Below are positions 59,517 through 64,000 of a stretch of 64,000 nucleotides of DNA, piece after piece. A program made the position numbers and the translations under genes. The DNA comes from Riptortus pedestris (Eukaryota > Arthropoda > Insecta > Hemiptera > Alydidae), in assembly GCA_019009955.1 (NCBI GenBank), contig CM032228.1:5193501-5257500 (forward strand), in the 5' to 3' direction. The notes beneath the pieces were generated by a model that saw only the letters and a program-made list of their open reading frames with translations, was not told the DNA's origin and ran no database searches. Positions within the stretch are counted from its first letter, which is position 1; the number at the start of each line of letters is the position of its first letter.

Positions 59517-60161
59517 ATGGCTTTGAGTCTGAGGCAGATATTATTGTACACTGTAAGTGGATCAGCTGTTGCTGCCGTCGTCGGTGTCAGCTTGTTCTAC
59601 ACTATTATTTTGGGAGAAGGAGAAACTCTCAGTGTTGGATGGCTACTCACTGAAATCTCACCTTACTTATGGGTAAGCTTGGGCATTGGTTTAGCTGTTT
59701 CTCTCTCAGTCGTCGGAGCTGCTTTGGGAATCCATACTACTGGAGTGACCATTGTAGGTGCAGGAGTTAAAGCGCCTCGAATTAAAACTAAGAATCTTAT
59801 TTCTGTCATTTTCTGCGAAGCTGTTGCCATTTATGGTCTCATCACTGCTATAGTCCTCTCTGGATCAGTCGAACAATTCACTGCTAGCAAAGCTGCCGAA
59901 GACCGAAGAATTATGGAAAACAATTGGTTTTCCGGCTACCTGATGTTCGGCTCAGGGCTGTGCGTAGGATTAGTGAATCTCTGCTGTGGAATAGCTGTCG
60001 GTATAGTTGGCTCTGGAGCTGCTCTTTCTGATGCTGCCAATCCCGCATTGTTTGTCAAAATATTGATTGTCGAGATCTTTGGCAGTGCCATTGGGCTCTT
60101 CGGCCTCATTGTTGGAATATTTATGATTGCTAAAGTCAAAATGGGTGATAAAGTAGCTTAA
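59517..60161 (+). CDS. ATP6V0B: V-type H+-ATPase 21 kDa proteolipid subunit c'' (Vo sector)
   Basis: Single uninterrupted 214-residue ORF, full length for the family (about 205-215). In the family, c'' sits in the membrane rotor ring of the vacuolar proton pump and carries protons through an essential carboxylate. Visible features: an extra N-terminal hydrophobic helix (about 9-32), then four more membrane segments (about 50-73, 93-115, 138-166, 177-205). Glu101 in [14 protein letters not shown] is the expected proton-carrying residue and Glu186 lies in the last helix; the conserved [14 protein letters not shown] loop is present. The start ATG has a good context (AGAAATGG) and matches the family N-terminus. 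It is divergent from BuGZ. No coding intron is present, whereas this gene is split in many animals. Identity is very secure. Confidence 0.96.
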   Translation: MALSLRQILLYTVSGSAVAAVVGVSLFYTIILGEGETLSVGWLLTEISPYLWVSLGIGLAVSLSVVGAALGIHTTGVTIVGAGVKAPRIKTKNLISVIFCEAVAIYGLITAIVLSGSVEQFTASKAAEDRRIMENNWFSGYLMFGSGLCVGLVNLCCGIAVGIVGSGAALSDAANPALFVKILIVEIFGSAIGLFGLIVGIFMIAKVKMGDKVA

Positions 60162-60305
60162 GTAAGTGACCATTTACTTCCTTTTAATTTCTTACGTTTC
60201 TATGTATAAACATTCCAAGTAGTCACTTTAATTTTCAAAGTCAAATTTCATGATTTTGTTGCTGACTGATAAAAATGCCTAATTGTGTTTTTTAAATTTC
60301 TATAG
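60162..60305 (+). other. candidate 3'UTR intron of the V-ATPase c'' gene
   Basis: A perfect donor GTAAGT begins at the base after the TAA stop. A pyrimidine-rich acceptor (TTTTTTAAATTTCTATAG) ends at 60305. Removing these 144 bp would leave a junction immediately after the stop, too close to trigger nonsense-mediated decay. Inferred from splice signals only. Confidence 0.45.
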
Positions 60306-63300
60306 ACTACTGAAAACTGAATTTTAACTGGTCTTGGAGAGATGAATTACCTTAAATTATTCTGCCTCATCAGTTATTACTGGTATGGAAGTATTTTTGT
60401 TCGTTTTAGCTCTATTTATAACAAGAGACCAATGTGAGCCCAAATTTATAAATATATACCTACCAGTATTCATTTTATCATATTTAATCAGAAACTGTAA
60501 TTCATTTTGTTCCATTTTCATTGAAGTATGTAGTACAAGAAGATTCATTTACGTCTTAATTGGAAGATAACAATTTTTTTTTGTTGGTCGTTGTTTGGTA
60601 TTCACTTTGTGCTCACAGTAAGATAATATTTTGTTACACTTTTTCTATAATCTCATTTGGAGAAACAAAAAATAAAATTGTTTTTTCATGGTTTCTCCTT
60701 TTTATGTTTGGTTCCAATCTGTTCAAATGTTTTATGAATCTTCTTCCCTACCTACTTTAATTTGTAACAGTTATTGGAGTCTTGCATACATACACATATA
60801 TTTTCATGTGATAAACATTTTTAGAAGTAAGCATTTGAATCAGTGTAATATACTATTTTCTAACGAATCTCCATTTTACAATGGATCTGTGCTGAATCTT
60901 GTCTAACATTTGATCTTTTATTAAATGAATATCGACTAAATTATAATATAATGGTATTTACTTAGCAGAAAGCATACAAATGTTTATTTTATTGTATTTT
61001 TAGGTCAGAAAGTGTATTTATGTTGTAGAGTTTGTTTTGTATAAATTGGTTCTAACAGACCTATTCTGGTGGCGTGTTATTGTTTTGTCACTATATCATT
61101 TTGTGACAGATTTATTCCATTTGAAAATTTAAATAAATTAAGGAATTAGTGAAAAATGAGACTAAAAGGGAGTGATATCCTACGCTATCAACCTCTCCAA
61201 GCTCTTCATTATTATACTTAATTCCTAAGCCTACTTCACTTTTCTACCCATCAACGCATTTATATTTTCTCTCGAATTCATTCTTATTTTGTATTGTCGA
61301 GTCTGGGACACTACAATCTAACAAAATTGCTTATTTCTAAGGTTTCAATGTTATCTATTATTATTGTCTTTGAAAAGATAAAATTAGTGAAACAAGTCTT
61401 CAATTTTTATTTCTACGAAGGTAATAGTGGGGATATACTTTTTGGCGATCCTTGGCACGATTTTTCTCCTAAATTCCGCTCTCTTTCATCAATATTGATT
61501 GAAAGTTATTTATATTGGCCTCGTATAAATCCATTGTTTCTTTTGATCAACTTAAATAAATCCGTATTTAACTATTCTCTTCATATTACATTATTATTCT
61601 TTGGCAGATTTTCATTTGTACATCATTCTCTTGTTTAATATTCTTCCGACGCAGTTCTCCATTATTTTAGTAACTAGGCAGATATTTCTTTAAAAGGCTT
61701 TTGAGTCCCTTTGAATTTGAATGTAATACAACTTTTTTTTTTTTTTTTTTTTTAATAATATCTAGTGATATCGAATGGAATTAAATTAAAAACTGTGGGT
61801 CCATATGGAAATATTTTTTCTGGTAGAAAATGTTTTGCTGAGCCTCAGGGTTTCAAAGCATATTATTCATTGTTTTTCTAAAACATTAGTTATATATTAA
61901 TTTTTTTTTTATTCAAAACCTCATTTTTAACGCAATTCAGCCATTCTATTTGTTCTCGCTGGCACCTTGTACGTTAGGGAAGACTCAACTTACCCTAGAT
62001 TCAGTTCTGTGAGTGGGATTCTCTCTACTCATTTAGATTCCTTAATTCTTAAATAGAATGGTGCAGAAGACAATGGGAAGGTGCTACATGTACTTGTGTC
62101 ATTGTTAGCCCCGTAGTTCTAACAACTTTCTTCCCGTTGAACAACTACCAGCCATACAATAAAATCTTATTTTAAATTTGTCATTTTTGATACTTCTTTA
62201 GTTCTCCTATAAATAATTCTGCATTTACATAATTCGGTGCATAATGAGAATTACTTTTTTCTCTTAAAGCCCCAACTTTATTTCAATTAGTCAAACCAAT
62301 TTTAAAACAACTTCAAAATTGTTAGCTCTTTAGTAATTGAAGTTAATGTTGTTTATTCATTTCTGGACATTGTATAATACTTTGCAGTTATTATTGAAAT
62401 ACTTCCGAGTTTATTTCTTCCCATTTGGATACTTGAATAATAAACTTTTCATAAAGGACTTAACGCTTTCATCCACTCCTACAATTCACGCCAGTTGTTT
62501 TGATGTGTACTTACTTGTTTATTTATTAAATACTTTTCGAAGGGATTGGCTACATTTTTGAAATTTTAAAAAAAAAACAGCAATCACAAAATGAACTTTT
62601 CATTATAATGGTTTTCATTACATTTTCCTGCTCTGACTACTCTTATCGCATATCCATAATATTAATTTGAATATTCCTTAAAAATGATATTAACTACTTG
62701 TAAATATAGATTTGCTTTATGTTATTGGGTTTATAAGGAAGGCTGTATGTATTTTTTGTTGTTTTGTTTTGTATATACATATGTTTTATGTATTGAAACC
62801 TGTAGAGGTTATGAACTGAATAGTGTCATGAGAGGATAGATAAACTTTATCTCGGAGTAACTCAATCCAAATGGCAAGTCTCTTTCTTTTACTTATATGT
62901 GCATTTCTCATATTCATTATAATTCATACTTAATCATTTTGTAGATTCGGCTTATTCTTTTATTTAATAAATTTAAAGGCTTGCCTACCTCTCGTCAACT
63001 CTGTAATATATAAGTATTAGATGCGATCGGTTATCCAATCGCCCTTCTCATTTTATCTAGTGTATTTTAACTTAATTTCTCGCACACATTTTTTTAAATC
63101 TGCAATCTCTTTTCAGTTAGCTCATAGGTATATAGTTGTGTAAGACAATAGAGATCTAAAGCACATCTTATAATCTATTATTTAAAATATGTTTTTAGTA
63201 TTGAATAGTAATGTATTTAGTCAATAACAAATGAAAGTATTTAATTTTATTTTGAAGATGTACAGAACTTGTAAAAAAATATATAATTTGTTGTGATGTT

Positions 63301-63345
63301 AGAACTTCAATATAAAATAAAAATGTTGTTTTGTTACAGTGTGTT
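60306..63345 (+). other. probable long 3'UTR of the V-ATPase c'' gene
   Basis: About 3 kb of T-rich plus-strand sequence in which none of the repeat families seen elsewhere was recognised. Plus-strand AATAAA-type signals occur near 60670, 61131, 62159 and 63316, the last just before the next repeat. Low coding potential: the ORFs here are short and T-rich. The true end of the transcript is unknown. Confidence 0.4.
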
Positions 63346-63391
63346 TAATTTTTTTCCAAATGATTTCTTATATAGCAAATCCATACTGTTG

Positions 63392-64000
63392 TTTTAGCAG
63401 GAAAATCAGCTATTGAGGACGTACTCAAATGTGATTTTTGAAATTTTTCTTCAAATGGCTATCGATCCTACCTAAGGGATGATGAAAATGAGGTCCGTTC
63501 AAAATTATGCGCGTGTGTATACAATTTTAACGCTCCAGCAGTCACAATTATTATTTGATTGTTACCAAACTTGATATTTAGTCACTTTATGTAAAAAGAA
63601 AGATCAAGTTCGTTAACGGCTGAAATCGGACCAGGGGGAGGGGGACTAAAGGGGAGATTTTGAAAAGTCAAAATATCTTCGTTACTAAACTTCGAATCGA
63701 AAAAGTGTATAGAACCAATATTATTGCAAATTAAATTTACTATTATTATTATATACATTTATTCTCTATCTAGAATATTAATCTAGGTATTTGCAGTTTT
63801 CAGCCTTCAGCAAACCCCCACTTCTACTCATGTTACAAAAACAATATTCTGTTATATAATAAACCACATCATTTGAAGCTTTAACAAAAAATATTGTTTT
63901 CGAGAAACCTTTATTGTACGAGATGCATGCAAATATGTTCTGGTGACACCCCTCCCCCCCCCACCCTCTCTTCATTTCTTAGACTACTAAAATTTGATTC
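63392..64000 (+). repeat. HINE-like family A copy, runs off the window
   Basis: TTTTAGCAGGAAAATCAGCT (palindrome deleted), CTATCGATCCTACCTAAGGG, AATGAGGTCCGTTCAAAATT, a short GCGTGTGTATA tract in place of (TA)n, then the core and the GCAAACCCCCACTTCTACTC stretch up to the right edge. Confidence 0.7.

Overview
This is eukaryotic, almost certainly insect, nuclear DNA. Evidence: a ten-exon gene with GT-AG introns (one about 22 kb), AT-rich intergenic and intronic DNA with many (TA)n tracts, and a dense mix of arthropod-type transposon remains (mariner, DUF4817-type Tc1/mariner, hAT, Penelope-like, HINE/DINE-like repeats, SINE-like repeats, LTR pieces). A hemipteran or another insect with large introns would fit, but the order cannot be settled from the sequence.

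Only two host genes are supported. On the minus strand, positions 59132 down to 19736 hold a complete BuGZ/ZNF207 gene (Bub3-binding, GLEBS-motif zinc-finger protein). Its ten coding exons join in frame to 408 residues. About 385 bp away, head to head on the plus strand, is a complete single-exon gene for the V-ATPase proteolipid subunit c'' (ATP6V0B / VhaPPA1 type, 214 residues, 59517-60161). The short gap is the likely shared promoter. A consensus splice donor begins at the base after the proteolipid stop codon, so a 3'UTR intron is likely. A T-rich, repeat-poor 3 kb behind it looks like long 3'UTR.

Layout: 1-19.7 kb lies downstream of BuGZ and carries a hAT fragment, HINE-like repeats, two copies of a repeat with internal ~290-bp tandem units, and a Penelope-like element (PLE) flanked by inverted arms. 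19.8-42.1 kb is BuGZ intron 9, with a 47-bp minisatellite, a tRNA-like SINE, a dead DUF4817 transposon, the best HINE-like copy, a second PLE, a decayed arthropod repeat ORF running into a ~2.8-kb 53-bp minisatellite, a hAT 3' end and a 230-bp TA-flanked MITE. 42.1-59.1 kb alternates exons 9 to 1 with LTR fragments, an inverted-repeat element, a decayed non-LTR 3' end, a mariner nested in a HINE-like copy and more HINE-like copies. 59.1-63.4 kb is the promoter and proteolipid gene; another HINE-like copy runs off the right edge.

Most notable observations: hammerhead-ribozyme-like motifs in both arms of the PLE at 11.4-12.35 kb, with a self-complementary helix III that suggests a dimeric form; a minisatellite apparently born from a transposon-type coding sequence; and a HINE-like family whose subterminal inverted repeats and 3' hairpin can be read directly. 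No tRNA or rRNA gene, CRISPR array or viral gene was recognised. Family names were assigned by eye; no database search was run.
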